Source: Rhodobacterales bacterium HTCC2255
GTDB lineage: Bacteria; Pseudomonadota; Alphaproteobacteria; Rhodobacterales; Rhodobacteraceae
Assembly: GCA_000153745.1 (NCBI GenBank)
Contig: DS022282.1
Location: forward strand, 103,881-167,880
DNA: 64,000 bases
Reading direction: 5' to 3'
Positions 8,144 to 17,506 of the stretch are shown in pieces. The notes under the pieces are model-generated. The model did not search any database. It saw only the letters and a program-made list of their open reading frames with translations, and was not told the DNA's origin. Position 1 is the stretch's first letter. Each line of letters starts with the position of its first letter. The position numbers were made by a program, and so were the translations under genes.

Positions 8144-9550
8144 CTAGCAACTATAATACATTTGGAACTCTACAGGATGCGGAGTGTGTTCATAAGTTGT
8201 GTTTTCTTCTTCTTTGAGTTCAATATATCCATCAATTTGTGATTTTGTGAAAACACCACCTTCAAGTAAGTAATCATGATCTGATTTCAATTCTTCAAGA
8301 GCCTCGCGTAAAGAGCCGCATACTGTTGGAATACCTGCTAATTCTTCTGCAGGTAAGTCATAAAGATCCTTGTCTGATGCAGGGCCTGGATCAATTTTGT
8401 TTCTTATCCCATCAAGACCTGCCATCAATAGTGCAGAAAAACAAAGATATGGATTCGCAGCAGGATCTGGGAAGCGTGCTTCCACACGTTTCGCTTTTGG
8501 AGATTCTGCCCATGGAATTCGTACACATCCAGAACGATTTCGAGCAGAGTATGCTCTGAGAACAGGTGCTTCAAAACCAGGGATTAAGCGTTTATAACTG
8601 TTTGTAGATGGGTTAGTAAAAGCATTAAGTGATTTTGCATGCTTCAAAATTCCACCAATAAAATACAACGCATCGTCAGATAAATCTGCATATTTATCAC
8701 CTGCAAAAAGTGGTTTTCCTTTTTTCCAAATAGACATATTCACATGCATCCCAGTGCCGTTATCACCATAAATTGGTTTAGGCATGAAGGTTGCGGACTT
8801 GCCATAAGCATGTGCAACATTATGGATAATATACTTATATTTTTGTAATTCATCGGCCTGTTTGACAAGGGTTCCAAAAATCAGTCCAAGCTCATGTTGA
8901 CATGATGCGACTTCATGATGATGTTTGTCTACTTTCATACCAATGTTTTTCATTGTAGAGAGCATTTCACCGCGCAAATCATGAGATGCATCAGTTGGAT
9001 TCACTGGGAAGTATCCACCTTTTATGCCTGGACGATGACCCATATTACCCATTTCAAATTCAGTATCTGTGTTCCAAGAAGCATCTGATGCATCAACTTC
9101 GTAGGATACTTTATTGATGGTGTTTGAGTATCTAACATCATCAAATAAGAAGAATTCTGCTTCTGGGCCCCAGAAAGAAGTATCTCCAATGCCTGAAGCA
9201 ATTAGATGCTCTTCAGCGCGCATTGCAGTTGATCTTGGGCAGCGTTCGTATGTCTCGCCAGTATCTGGTTCTACAACATGACAATGAACGCACAAAGTTT
9301 TTTCAGCGTAGAATGGGTCAAGATATGCACTATCACAATCGGGAATTAACTTCATATCAGATTCTTCGATTGATTTCCATCCAGCTATAGAAGATCCGTC
9401 GAACATGAATCCACCTTCTAGAAAATCTTCATCAACTTCATCATTTATAACCGTTACATGTTGAAGTCGGCCACGTGGGTCTGTAAACCTAATATCAACA
9501 TATTTTATATCTTCATCCGCTATGCGTTTTACAAGATCTTTTGCGCTCAT
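8144..9550 (-). CDS. glnA: Type I glutamine synthetase
   Basis: Glutamine synthetase of 468 residues (GSI-beta type), making glutamine from glutamate, ammonia and ATP as a cytoplasmic dodecamer. The beta-grasp domain carries FMFDGSSIAGW and DPRGRLQHV; the catalytic barrel shows NGTGMHVNMS, the HHEV metal site and NRSGCVRIP. The adenylylation tyrosine falls at position 397 in DLYDLPAEE, matching the classical enterobacterial site, so GlnE-type covalent control is likely. It follows glnB with 43 bp between, the standard alphaproteobacterial glnB-glnA operon. Regulation would run through PII and NtrBC, both encoded in this window. Confidence 0.96.
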   Translation of the reverse strand: MSAKDLVKRIADEDIKYVDIRFTDPRGRLQHVTVINDEVDEDFLEGGFMFDGSSIAGWKSIEESDMKLIPDCDSAYLDPFYAEKTLCVHCHVVEPDTGETYERCPRSTAMRAEEHLIASGIGDTSFWGPEAEFFLFDDVRYSNTINKVSYEVDASDASWNTDTEFEMGNMGHRPGIKGGYFPVNPTDASHDLRGEMLSTMKNIGMKVDKHHHEVASCQHELGLIFGTLVKQADELQKYKYIIHNVAHAYGKSATFMPKPIYGDNGTGMHVNMSIWKKGKPLFAGDKYADLSDDALYFIGGILKHAKSLNAFTNPSTNSYKRLIPGFEAPVLRAYSARNRSGCVRIPWAESPKAKRVEARFPDPAANPYLCFSALLMAGLDGIRNKIDPGPASDKDLYDLPAEELAGIPTVCGSLREALEELKSDHDYLLEGGVFTKSQIDGYIELKEEENTTYEHTPHPVEFQMYYSC

Positions 9551-9593
9551 TTTGAGCTCCTTTCATTACTTACTCTTAACTTAATCTTAATTT

Positions 9594-9941
<348 letters not shown>

Positions 9942-10168
9942 CTATACATTCTTTAGCTGTTTGATATGCACCATTTTTAATCTGATAGATCAATTTAAGT
10001 GTCAATTTTCATGCGTAAGCAAATTAGTATTTTACATTTATGATTAAATATTAGGCAAAATGATTAAATTTTAATCATTATAAAATATTTTTAGATAGGT
10101 GCATTTTGTACTGGTGTAAAATAAATCCTTAGGCTAGAAGACGCGAAATCTGACTAATAGATTTTATT

Positions 10169-10253
10169 GCGGGTGTGGCGGAATTGGTAGACGCACCAGA
10201 TTTAGGTTCTGGCGCCGCAAGGCGTGGGGGTTCAAGTCCCTTCACCCGCACCA
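10169..10253 (+). tRNA. tRNA-Leu (anticodon UAG)
   Basis: An 85-base class II tRNA. The acceptor stem GCGGGTG/CACCCGC is followed by an A discriminator and an encoded CCA. The anticodon stem CCAGA/TCTGG encloses the loop TTTAGGT, giving anticodon TAG, which reads CUA and related leucine codons. The long variable arm (GCGCCGCAAGGCGT) and T-loop GGTTCAAGTCC are typical of leucine tRNA. Confidence 0.97.
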
Positions 10254-10324
10254 TATTAAAATCTAACTAATTGTAATCATTTATAATTGTACAATATTTC
10301 ATAACCCTGCTATAAATCTTTACT

Positions 10325-10738
10325 ATGGAAAATATATATTTATTACCTGCAGCTTTGTTTCCTGCAATACCATTAATGATGATATCATTTGGCAATAGAT
10401 ATACTACTCTTGCTACATTGATAAGAAAAATTCATGACGACCTTATGTCTAGACACTTGACTAAAGAAGATAAGGAGACAAACAGTTATATAAAGCAAAT
10501 TGATGTATTAAGAAAGCGTCTTACCCTTAATCGCGCAACATCAACACTTGCAGCAATGGCGTTTATTACTAATCTTATTGCTATTTATTTTGCTTACGAA
10601 GAAAATTTTACATCCTTTGGGGTTATGTTCATAGCAAGTTTGATAATGTTTGGATTAGCATTAGTGTTGTATATAATAGAATTACAGTTAGCTACTAAAG
10701 CATTAGATACACACTTACAGGATTTAGCTGAACTCTAA
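10325..10738 (+). CDS. DUF2721 family membrane protein
   Basis: A 137-residue protein with three predicted membrane helices at about residues 5-22, 70-90 and 97-118 and a charged loop between the first two. The opening LLPAALFPAIPLMMISFGNRY and the RLTLNRATSTLAAMAF stretch resemble the DUF2721 family, small inner-membrane proteins of unknown function common in alphaproteobacteria. Nothing in the neighbourhood (tRNA-Leu upstream, an oxidoreductase downstream) suggests a role. The assignment is from motif memory and topology. Confidence 0.65.
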   Translation: MENIYLLPAALFPAIPLMMISFGNRYTTLATLIRKIHDDLMSRHLTKEDKETNSYIKQIDVLRKRLTLNRATSTLAAMAFITNLIAIYFAYEENFTSFGVMFIASLIMFGLALVLYIIELQLATKALDTHLQDLAEL

Positions 10739-10811
10739 TGTTTTGCATATAAACTGGCAAAAAACTAATATTTCAGTTAGATATAAATAATAAATTTTTA
10801 GGATATGTATA

Positions 10812-11795
10812 ATGAGTGATATATTGAAGTGGGGTATCTTAGGGTGCTCGAAGTTTGCTTTAGAGCATATGCTGCCAGCCATGCAACTAGCAAAAAATAA
10901 CAAATGTATAGCTATTGCAACATCAGACACTTTAAAGGCGAAACCATTTCTAGAAATTAATTCTGATATCAATATATATAATGATTATAATGATTTATTA
11001 AATGATATTAATGTTGATGCAGTATACATTCCTCTACCTAATCATTTGCATGTAGAGTGGACAAAGCGGGCGATATTAGCAGGCAAACATGTCTTATGTG
11101 AAAAACCAATTGCGTTAAATGCAAAAGATATTGATGAGCTGATTAAGCTCAGGGATCAATCTGGCTTACTCGTCGCTGAGGCTTATATGATCCTTCATCA
11201 TCCTCAATGGTCATATGCAAAAAAATTATTAAAATCTGGAGCAATTGGTAACTTGGTTCAGGTTGACGGTGTTTTCTCTTATAATAACGCAAATGATAGT
11301 AATAATATCCGCAATCATTCAATTTCAGGTGGTGGAAGTCTTCTTGACATTGGTGTTTATACATTTGGTTCTACACGATTTATGACAGATGAGGATCCTG
11401 AAAAAATAACCCAAACATCAATTAATTGGGAAAATGATGTTGATGTATGGTCAAGTGTATCTGCTCAATTTCAAACTTTTAAATTTCTAGGTGTAACCTC
11501 GATGAGAATGCACCCTAGGCAAGAAATGAATTTTCACGGATCAGACGGGTTAATAAGATTAACTTCTCCTTTTAATCCTCAAGTTTTTGGTGAAGCTGAA
11601 GTTCATTTTTTTTCTGGAAAGGAGATGCAATCAATTAAAAAATTCACAACTGAAAATCATTACGTAAAGCAACTAGAGACTTTTTATTCAACCATTAGTA
11701 CTGGGAGCGAGTATATTTGTAATTTAGAGTTCTCAAAGGGAACGCAGCAAATGATAGATATGGTTTTTGAACATGAAGCCTCTTCTAAACTTTAA
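10812..11795 (+). CDS. Gfo/Idh/MocA family NAD(P)-dependent oxidoreductase
   Basis: A 327-residue sugar or cyclitol dehydrogenase-like protein. The N-terminal Rossmann domain begins WGILGCSKFALEHMLPAM and contains the family hallmark CEKPIALN near residue 100. The C-terminal alpha/beta domain has GGGSLLDIGVYTFGSTRFM, the region with the catalytic D and downstream Y/H positions. Members oxidise sugars, inositols or trans-dihydrodiols, or make amino sugars; the substrate cannot be told. It follows the DUF2721 gene after 73 bp on the same strand and ends 10 bp from the convergent small peptide gene. Confidence 0.85.
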   Translation: MSDILKWGILGCSKFALEHMLPAMQLAKNNKCIAIATSDTLKAKPFLEINSDINIYNDYNDLLNDINVDAVYIPLPNHLHVEWTKRAILAGKHVLCEKPIALNAKDIDELIKLRDQSGLLVAEAYMILHHPQWSYAKKLLKSGAIGNLVQVDGVFSYNNANDSNNIRNHSISGGGSLLDIGVYTFGSTRFMTDEDPEKITQTSINWENDVDVWSSVSAQFQTFKFLGVTSMRMHPRQEMNFHGSDGLIRLTSPFNPQVFGEAEVHFFSGKEMQSIKKFTTENHYVKQLETFYSTISTGSEYICNLEFSKGTQQMIDMVFEHEASSKL

Positions 11796-11805
11796 TTTGT
11801 ACTTT

Positions 11806-11964
11806 TTAAACCATAGTTACACATGTTTTTTGCTCTTCATTCCAAACCATGCCAGGCAAACAAAATGTATTGGGATTTATTCCCCTGTCAGGGCAAGAAT
11901 TAGTGTTTTGAGCTAAGAGAGGCGATGATAGAAATATCATAAATAATATAGTAAATATTTTCAT
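11806..11964 (-). CDS. Small exported cysteine-containing peptide (52 aa)
   Basis: A 52-codon gene missed by length filters. An AGGAG Shine-Dalgarno lies six bases before the ATG. The product starts with a clear signal peptide: MK, a hydrophobic core, then SSPLLAQ with a likely cleavage after the alanine at 18. The mature part has about 34 residues with three cysteines (C24, C35, C48), plus CLPGMVWNEEQKTC near the end. Because of the signal peptide the peptide would be periplasmic or secreted. I recognise no family. An odd cysteine count would allow one disulfide plus a free thiol or a dimer. It is convergent with the Gfo/Idh gene. Confidence 0.6.
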   Translation of the reverse strand: MKIFTILFMIFLSSPLLAQNTNSCPDRGINPNTFCLPGMVWNEEQKTCVTMV

Positions 11965-12075
11965 TATATTCTCCTGAAAAATATAAAGTAAGTTGCTATG
12001 CTAGCTCTTCTATATTTTACTATATAATATTTTATGATTTGATACAAATTTATACATATAGGTCATCTAATAATT

Positions 12076-12125
12076 CGCCCTTGCAAGCATGGGCTTGCAG
12101 CCTTAGAAGGGCGTCAGTTTTTCTC
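12076..12125 (+). promoter_or_regulatory. Strong hairpin in the region upstream of tig
   Basis: A nested stem about 55 bp before the tig start. Outer arms CGCCCTT (12076-12082) and AAGGGCG (12107-12113) enclose an inner stem TGCAAGC/GCTTGCA with loop ATGG, and TCAGTTTTTCTC follows. It is much more G+C-rich than its surroundings. It could be a tig leader/attenuator, the 3' end of a small RNA, or a distal terminator. The rest of the 11965-12177 gap is A+T-rich with no further gene seen. Confidence 0.5.
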
Positions 12126-12177
12126 ATGCATGCGGGTTTATCTATTTTGATATACTCCTAACTTAAAGGATAAATAA

Positions 12178-13506
12178 ATGGCAATTACTGAAACCCTGAA
12201 TGAAGGCTTGAAACGAGGTTACACTATAAAAGTAACCGCTGCTGAGCTTGATGCAACTGTGAATGCAAAATTAACAGAAGCTCAACCGAATATTGAACTT
12301 AAAGGTTTCCGAAAAGGTAAGGTACCTATGGCTATGCTGAAAAAGCAGCATGGGCCAGCTCTATTAGGTGAAGCTATGCAAGAAACTGTTGATGGTGAAA
12401 TGAACTCTCATCTTGAAAAATCTGGTGATAAGCCAGCAGGTCAGCCTGAAATGAAAATGACCAATGAAAATTGGAAAGACGGCGATGATGTTGAAGTAAG
12501 TGTTTCTTATGAATGCCTTCCGATTGTACCTGAAGTTGATTTTTCTAAAATAAAACTAAGCCAGATGGTTGTTAAAGCTGGTGAAGCTGACATTAAAGAA
12601 GCTCTGGATAACCTTGCTGAAACTTCACAGGATTTTGAAGATAAAAAAGCAGGTTCAAAAGCTAAGAATGGTGATCAAGTTGTAATAAACTTTTTAGGAA
12701 AAGTTGATGGAGAAGCATTCGATGGCGGGCAAGCGGATGATTACCCATTGGTACTTGGATCAAATAGTTTCATACCTGGTTTTGAAGAACAACTAGTTGG
12801 TTCAAAAGCTGGTGATGATGTTGAAGTTAATGTTTCATTTCCTGGTGATTATGGCGCTGAAAACCTTGCAGGCAAAGATGCTATATTTTCATGCAAAATC
12901 AATGCAGTAAAATCAGCAATTAAAGCTGAAATAAACGATGAGCTTGCAAAAAAGTTTGGTGCTGAAGATTTAAACGATCTGAGAAATAAAATATCTGAGA
13001 GATTAGAAGAAGAGTTCAAGGGTGCATCTCGTATTGTTATGAAGCGTGATTTGATGGACAGTTTAGAGAAACTTGTAGATTTTGAACTACCTGAAGGTTT
13101 AGTTTCAACAGAAGCTGGGCAAATAGCTCACCAATTATGGCATGAAGACAATCCTGATGTTGAGGGTCATGATCATCCCGAAATTGAAACAACTGATGAG
13201 CATACAAAGCTTGCAGTACGTCGTGTACGATTAGGTTTGTTACTAGCTGAAGTTGGTAACATTAAAGAAATAACAGTTTCTGACACTGAAATGCAACAAG
13301 CTGTGATACAACAAGCTCAGCAATATGGATCGAATGCACAACAATTTTTTGAATATGTGCAAAAAAATCCACAGGTGCAGCAACAAATACGTGCGCCTTT
13401 GTTTGAAGAAAAAGTTGTTGATCACATCGTCTCAGTTGCCAAAATGACTGATAATGAAGTATCAAAAGAAGAATTACAAAAAGCAGTTGAGGCTTTAGAA
13501 GACTAA
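12178..13506 (+). CDS. tig: Trigger factor, ribosome-associated chaperone
   Basis: The 442-residue chaperone and prolyl isomerase that meets nascent chains at the ribosome exit tunnel. The N-terminal ribosome-binding domain carries the signature GFRKGKVP (residues 43-50). An FKBP-type isomerase domain follows at roughly 155-240 ([31 protein letters not shown]), then a long helical C-terminal substrate-binding arm. A ribosome-binding site (AAAGGA) lies before the ATG. A strong terminator follows the gene, so it may be transcribed apart from clpP, although tig-clpP-clpX is the standard order. Confidence 0.95.
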   Translation: MAITETLNEGLKRGYTIKVTAAELDATVNAKLTEAQPNIELKGFRKGKVPMAMLKKQHGPALLGEAMQETVDGEMNSHLEKSGDKPAGQPEMKMTNENWKDGDDVEVSVSYECLPIVPEVDFSKIKLSQMVVKAGEADIKEALDNLAETSQDFEDKKAGSKAKNGDQVVINFLGKVDGEAFDGGQADDYPLVLGSNSFIPGFEEQLVGSKAGDDVEVNVSFPGDYGAENLAGKDAIFSCKINAVKSAIKAEINDELAKKFGAEDLNDLRNKISERLEEEFKGASRIVMKRDLMDSLEKLVDFELPEGLVSTEAGQIAHQLWHEDNPDVEGHDHPEIETTDEHTKLAVRRVRLGLLLAEVGNIKEITVSDTEMQQAVIQQAQQYGSNAQQFFEYVQKNPQVQQQIRAPLFEEKVVDHIVSVAKMTDNEVSKEELQKAVEALED

Positions 13507-13515
13507 TAAAAATTA

Positions 13516-13557
13516 AAAACACCTGCTTAGATGTGAGCAGGTGTTTTGTTTTTTTGT
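13516..13557 (+). terminator. Rho-independent terminator after tig
   Basis: A perfect 12-bp stem, AAAACACCTGCT with AGCAGGTGTTTT, around an 8-base loop, followed by GTTTTTTT. It should separate tig from clpP. Confidence 0.9.
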
Positions 13558-13652
13558 GCAATATCATCATTTATATTTGAAACACGTCTTGAAGCGGGTT
13601 TGTGAGCGCACTAGAGTAATAAATAAAGATATACATTACAGGCAGGAAATAA

Positions 13653-14267
13653 ATGCGTGACCCTTTAGAAGTTTATAATAATACATTAGTACCAATGGTT
13701 GTCGAACAGACATCTAGGGGTGAACGTTCATTTGATATTTTTTCACGTTTATTAAAAGAACGAATAATTTTTGTTTCTGGTCCAGTCCATGATGGAATGT
13801 CTACTTTAATTGTTGCCCAACTTTTGTTTTTAGAAGCAGAAAACCCCAAGAAAGACATATCGATGTATATTAATAGTCCTGGTGGTGTAGTGACAGCAGG
13901 AATGGCCATATATGATACTATGCAATACATTCGTCCAAAAGTTTCTACTTTGTGCGTTGGACAAGCTGCATCAATGGGATCTCTATTATTGGCTGCTGGT
14001 GAAAAAGGTATGAGATTTGCATTGCCTAACGCTCGCGTGATGGTCCATCAACCATCTGGAGGATTTTCTGGTCAGGCTTCTGATATAGCACTTCATGCAA
14101 AAGAGATTTTAGAATTAAAAGATCGTTTAAATAAAATCTATGTTAAACATTGTTCTCAAAAATTAAGTACTGTTGAAGATGCTTTAGATAGAGATAATTT
14201 TATGACAGCTGAAGAAGCAAAAGACTGGGGTCTTATTGATGAAATTGTCCAAAAAAGAGAAGATTAA
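13653..14267 (+). CDS. clpP: ATP-dependent Clp protease proteolytic subunit
   Basis: The 204-residue serine peptidase that forms the tetradecameric proteolytic barrel of ClpXP and ClpAP. The triad is S107 (GQAASMGS), H132 ([10 protein letters not shown]) and D181 (LDRDNFM), with the same spacing as in E. coli ClpP. The oxyanion region [17 protein letters not shown] is intact. clpX follows 89 bp downstream on the same strand, so the two partner subunits are probably co-expressed. The start has GGCAGGAAATAA just upstream. Confidence 0.97.
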   Translation: MRDPLEVYNNTLVPMVVEQTSRGERSFDIFSRLLKERIIFVSGPVHDGMSTLIVAQLLFLEAENPKKDISMYINSPGGVVTAGMAIYDTMQYIRPKVSTLCVGQAASMGSLLLAAGEKGMRFALPNARVMVHQPSGGFSGQASDIALHAKEILELKDRLNKIYVKHCSQKLSTVEDALDRDNFMTAEEAKDWGLIDEIVQKRED

Positions 14268-14356
14268 TAGATAAAATAATTGTAATAAATATACTATTGT
14301 CCTTAAAGTTATTCTGAAATACTTTAATTGAAATGGTAGAATATGTGGAGTAATGA

Positions 14357-15619
14357 ATGTCTGATTCAAAGGATGCTGATTCAAAAGATACATTATACTG
14401 TTCTTTTTGTGGTAAAAGTCAGCATGAAGTCCGCAAACTTATAGCTGGACCAACAGTTTTCATTTGTGATGAGTGTGTTGAATTATGTATGGATATAATT
14501 CGCGAAGAAGCAAAAGCTGGGGTTGTTAAGTCTGGAGAAGGTGTTCCAACGCCTGCTAAAATATGTCAGATATTAGATGATTATGTAATCGGACAGGACG
14601 TTGCAAAACGAGTTTTATCTGTGGCGGTTCATAACCATTATAAGCGTTTAGACCATTCTGATACTAATGAAGAAATTGAATTATCAAAATCAAATATTTT
14701 ATTAGTGGGTCCAACTGGTTGTGGTAAAACTTTATTAGCCCAAACATTAGCTCGTGTAATTGATGTGCCATTTACAATGGCAGATGCTACAACATTGACA
14801 GAAGCTGGCTATGTTGGTGAAGATGTTGAAAATATAATTTTAAAGCTTTTGCAAGCTTCTGAATACAACGTAGAACGCGCCGAACGAGGCATAGTATATA
14901 TTGATGAAGTTGATAAGATTACAAGAAAATCTGACAACCCATCAATAACTAGGGATGTATCTGGTGAGGGTGTCCAGCAAGCATTATTGAAAATTATGGA
15001 AGGTACTGTTGCGTCAGTGCCACCTCAAGGTGGAAGAAAGCATCCGCAGCAGGAATTTTTAAAAGTTGATACAACCAATATATTGTTCATTTGTGGCGGT
15101 GCTTTTGCTGGATTGGATAAAATTATTAGCCAAAGAGGCCAAGGCTCAGGCATTGGATTTGGCGCTGATGTAAAAGATGAAGAAAGCCGCGGTATTGGAG
15201 AAATTTTTTCGGAAATGGAACCTGAAGATCTATTAAAATTCGGTTTAATTCCCGAGTTTGTCGGGCGCTTGCCTGTATTAGCTACCTTAACTGATTTAGA
15301 CGAAGACGCACTTGTGACTATTCTCTCAGAACCTAAAAATGCATTGGTTAAGCAATATCAAACATTATTTTCGCTAGAAAATACAAATTTAACATTTACA
15401 GATGAGGCACTAAAGGCAATTGCGAAGCGTGCAATCGCTCGCAAAACTGGAGCAAGGGGCTTAAGGTCTATATTAGAGGATATCCTTTTAAACACTATGT
15501 TTGAATTACCTGGTCTAAAAAATGTTGAAGAAGTTGTCGTTAATGTTGAATCTGTTGTTGGAGAAAGCGAGCCATTAGTAGTTTATTCTGATACTGCTAA
15601 AAAAGCTTCGGCTAGCTGA
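14357..15619 (+). CDS. clpX: ATP-dependent Clp protease ATPase subunit ClpX
   Basis: A 420-residue AAA+ unfoldase that selects substrates and threads them into ClpP. The N-terminal zinc-binding domain has four cysteines at C15, C18, C37 and C40. Walker A is GPTGCGKT (118-125), Walker B is IVYIDEVDK, and the ClpP-contact loop IGF is in [10 protein letters not shown]. The pore loop GYVGEDVE is present. It is the second gene of the clpP-clpX pair. Confidence 0.97.
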   Translation: MSDSKDADSKDTLYCSFCGKSQHEVRKLIAGPTVFICDECVELCMDIIREEAKAGVVKSGEGVPTPAKICQILDDYVIGQDVAKRVLSVAVHNHYKRLDHSDTNEEIELSKSNILLVGPTGCGKTLLAQTLARVIDVPFTMADATTLTEAGYVGEDVENIILKLLQASEYNVERAERGIVYIDEVDKITRKSDNPSITRDVSGEGVQQALLKIMEGTVASVPPQGGRKHPQQEFLKVDTTNILFICGGAFAGLDKIISQRGQGSGIGFGADVKDEESRGIGEIFSEMEPEDLLKFGLIPEFVGRLPVLATLTDLDEDALVTILSEPKNALVKQYQTLFSLENTNLTFTDEALKAIAKRAIARKTGARGLRSILEDILLNTMFELPGLKNVEEVVVNVESVVGESEPLVVYSDTAKKASAS

Positions 15620-15708
15620 TTACATAAGTATCATTTTGATGAATTAACTAATACTAGACTGTAGAAAATGATTGCTGCATAAGAAAAACGTTTAATTTAA
15701 AGGCTATA

Positions 15709-16086
15709 ATGATGGAATTTTTGAAGAGTTTAGTGACCTGGTGGAATTCTCAAACCTTAAACACTCGTTTACATACATGGAGAAATGGTGTGAAAGTTGG
15801 TGAGGATGAGCAAGGAAACATATATTACACTACACGTGATGAAAAAAGACGATGGGTTATATTTAATGGTGAGGCTGAAGCGTCTCGCGTAAATGCAGAT
15901 TGGCATGGGTGGCTACATCATACGTTTAAAGAAACTCCAAAGAATAAACCCCTTGATCATAAAAATTGGGAAAAACCACACCAAGAAAATCTAACAGGTA
16001 CAATTTCGGCTTATGTACCAGATGGAAGTTTAAAAAGTATTGAACCAAAAAAACGAACTGATTATGAGGCTTGGCAGCCAGAATAG
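15709..16086 (+). CDS. NDUFA12-type complex I accessory subunit
   Basis: A 125-residue homologue of the mitochondrial NADH:ubiquinone oxidoreductase accessory subunit NDUFA12 (B17.2), which alphaproteobacteria share with mitochondria. Family features include [18 protein letters not shown], a basic ERR/KRRWV segment ([17 protein letters not shown]) and WHGWLHHT. It would sit at the matrix-side junction of complex I. It is the first of a compact NDUFA12-mlaD-DUF2155 run, a layout common in alphaproteobacteria. It has no signal peptide or membrane helix. Confidence 0.88.
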   Translation: MMEFLKSLVTWWNSQTLNTRLHTWRNGVKVGEDEQGNIYYTTRDEKRRWVIFNGEAEASRVNADWHGWLHHTFKETPKNKPLDHKNWEKPHQENLTGTISAYVPDGSLKSIEPKKRTDYEAWQPE

Positions 16087-16094
16087 GGGCCTGA

Positions 16095-16538
16095 ATGTCT
16101 AATTCTAAGATAGAAACAGCAGTTGGTGGATTGGTTTTAACATTAGCTATTGGCTTCTTAATTTATTTATTAAATTCGACAAATGTGATTGATAATAAAG
16201 GTGGCTTAAATCTTAAAGCTTCATTTAGGTCAGCTGATGGAATTACAGCTGGTACAGACGTCAGGATGGCTGGTGTAAAAATTGGCACTGTTACTGGTAT
16301 GAGGTTAGATCCGGAAAGTTATCGAGCTGAAGTATTATTTAGTTTGCGTGAAGATTTAAAGATTCCTGATGATAGTGGCGTAGCCGTAAGTCAGGACGGT
16401 CTACTAGGAGGGTCTTTTGTTGAAGTTATACCTGGTGGCTCTGATTTTGAATTACAAGAAGGTGCGGAATTTTTAGATACGCAAGGTTCTGTAAGTTTAG
16501 TTTCATTATTATTGAAATTTGTTACAAGTGGTGATTGA
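16095..16538 (+). CDS. mlaD: MlaD-type MCE domain protein
   Basis: A 147-residue MCE protein anchored by one N-terminal helix (about residues 10-27), with the MCE domain in the periplasm (SFRSADGITAGTDVRMAGVKIGTV). MlaD hexamers carry phospholipids between the outer and inner membranes. The matching permease and ATPase (MlaE, MlaF) are not adjacent and must be elsewhere if the system is complete. It starts 8 bp after the NDUFA12-like gene and overlaps the DUF2155 gene by 4 bp (ATGA-type), indicating one transcript. Confidence 0.87.
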   Translation: MSNSKIETAVGGLVLTLAIGFLIYLLNSTNVIDNKGGLNLKASFRSADGITAGTDVRMAGVKIGTVTGMRLDPESYRAEVLFSLREDLKIPDDSGVAVSQDGLLGGSFVEVIPGGSDFELQEGAEFLDTQGSVSLVSLLLKFVTSGD

Positions 16539-16933
16539 TGCGGGTTTTAACATTTCTATTTATTATCTTTGCCCAAACAGTTCTAGCTCAGGGTTCTATT
16601 AAGGTTACAAATGGTTCTGGAGCATTATTAAGAACATTAGATAGACTTTCAGGTAATGTAACTGACTTCAAAATAACTAATGGTGAAGAAATTATCCTGG
16701 GAAATATTAATGTTTTAATGAAAGAATGTAGATATCCCTCACAATCTATAGATAGTAATGCCTTTGCGTTTTTAGTTATATCTGGACAGGAAACAGAGAA
16801 GTTATTTTTCGAAGGATGGATGATTTCTAGTAGTCCAGCACTTTCTGCACTAGAGCACCCCAGATATGATGTATGGGTATTAAAATGCATCCCTTATTTA
16901 AAAGGTAACTTTATTTACCAACGCACCTTTTAG
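16535..16933 (+). CDS. DUF2155 family periplasmic protein
   Basis: A 132-residue exported protein of unknown function. The first 18 residues form a signal peptide ending TVLAQ. The core has ALLRTLDRLSGNVTDFKI, two cysteines (MKECRYP and VWVLKC) that could form a disulfide, and FEGWMISSSPALSALEHPRYD, all typical of DUF2155. The family is nearly confined to alphaproteobacteria and lies next to accBC and aat. Its last 36 bp overlap the end of convergent aat, so the two mRNAs share complementary 3' ends. Confidence 0.85.
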   Translation: MMRVLTFLFIIFAQTVLAQGSIKVTNGSGALLRTLDRLSGNVTDFKITNGEEIILGNINVLMKECRYPSQSIDSNAFAFLVISGQETEKLFFEGWMISSSPALSALEHPRYDVWVLKCIPYLKGNFIYQRTF

Positions 16934-17494
16934 TAGTTTAAGGTACTTTTTTTGCGTTATTTCTATACATCCTAAAGTTTGGAGATGAGAATTTTGAAAC
17001 TGTGCATCAAAAAGAGTAAATCCACAAATATTCAAATGGTCAACTAGATGTTTCAAGGCTATTTTTGATCCGTTGGATTCTTTTGAGAACATACTTTCTC
17101 CAAAAAATGCAGATCCCAATGTTACACCATAAACGCCACCAATTAATTTTTTGTTTTTAATAATCTCTACACTATGTGCATTTCCGATTTTAAATAACTT
17201 TTGGTATGATTCATAAATACTTGAATTAATCCACGTCTCATTTCTATCAGCACATGCAGACACAACTTCATTAAATTGTGAATCAAATGTTACCGTGTAA
17301 TCAGCTTTCTTAATAACTCTTTTTAGAGAGCGTGATACATGAAACCCATTTAATGGAATTATGCCTCGTAACTTGGGTTCAACCCAGTATACTTCATTAC
17401 TTTTTGCATTATCTGCCATTGGGAAAACACCATTAGCATAGCCTTGAAGTAATAAATTGGGATCTATAATAGAGTTTTGGAGCATCTCACTCAC
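16898..17494 (-). CDS. aat: Leucyl/phenylalanyl-tRNA--protein transferase
   Basis: A 198-residue aminoacyl transferase of the bacterial N-end rule that adds leucine or phenylalanine to N-terminal arginine or lysine, marking proteins for ClpAPS. Motifs are GVFPMAD, EVYWVEPKLRGIIPL, VTFDSQFNEVVSACA and the GAFFGESMFS-like SAFFGESMFS. It is short but within the alphaproteobacterial range. It lies 12 bp after accC on the same strand, probably in one operon with accB and accC. Its 3' end overlaps the DUF2155 gene tail to tail. Confidence 0.93.
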   Translation of the reverse strand: MSEMLQNSIIDPNLLLQGYANGVFPMADNAKSNEVYWVEPKLRGIIPLNGFHVSRSLKRVIKKADYTVTFDSQFNEVVSACADRNETWINSSIYESYQKLFKIGNAHSVEIIKNKKLIGGVYGVTLGSAFFGESMFSKESNGSKIALKHLVDHLNICGFTLFDAQFQNSHLQTLGCIEITQKKYLKLLKGALVNKVTF

Positions 17495-17506
17495 TGATGT
17501 GTTTTC

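Noticed and set aside
8326..8597. Two short frames opposite glnA
   Set aside because: They are antisense shadows of the conserved glutamine synthetase gene.
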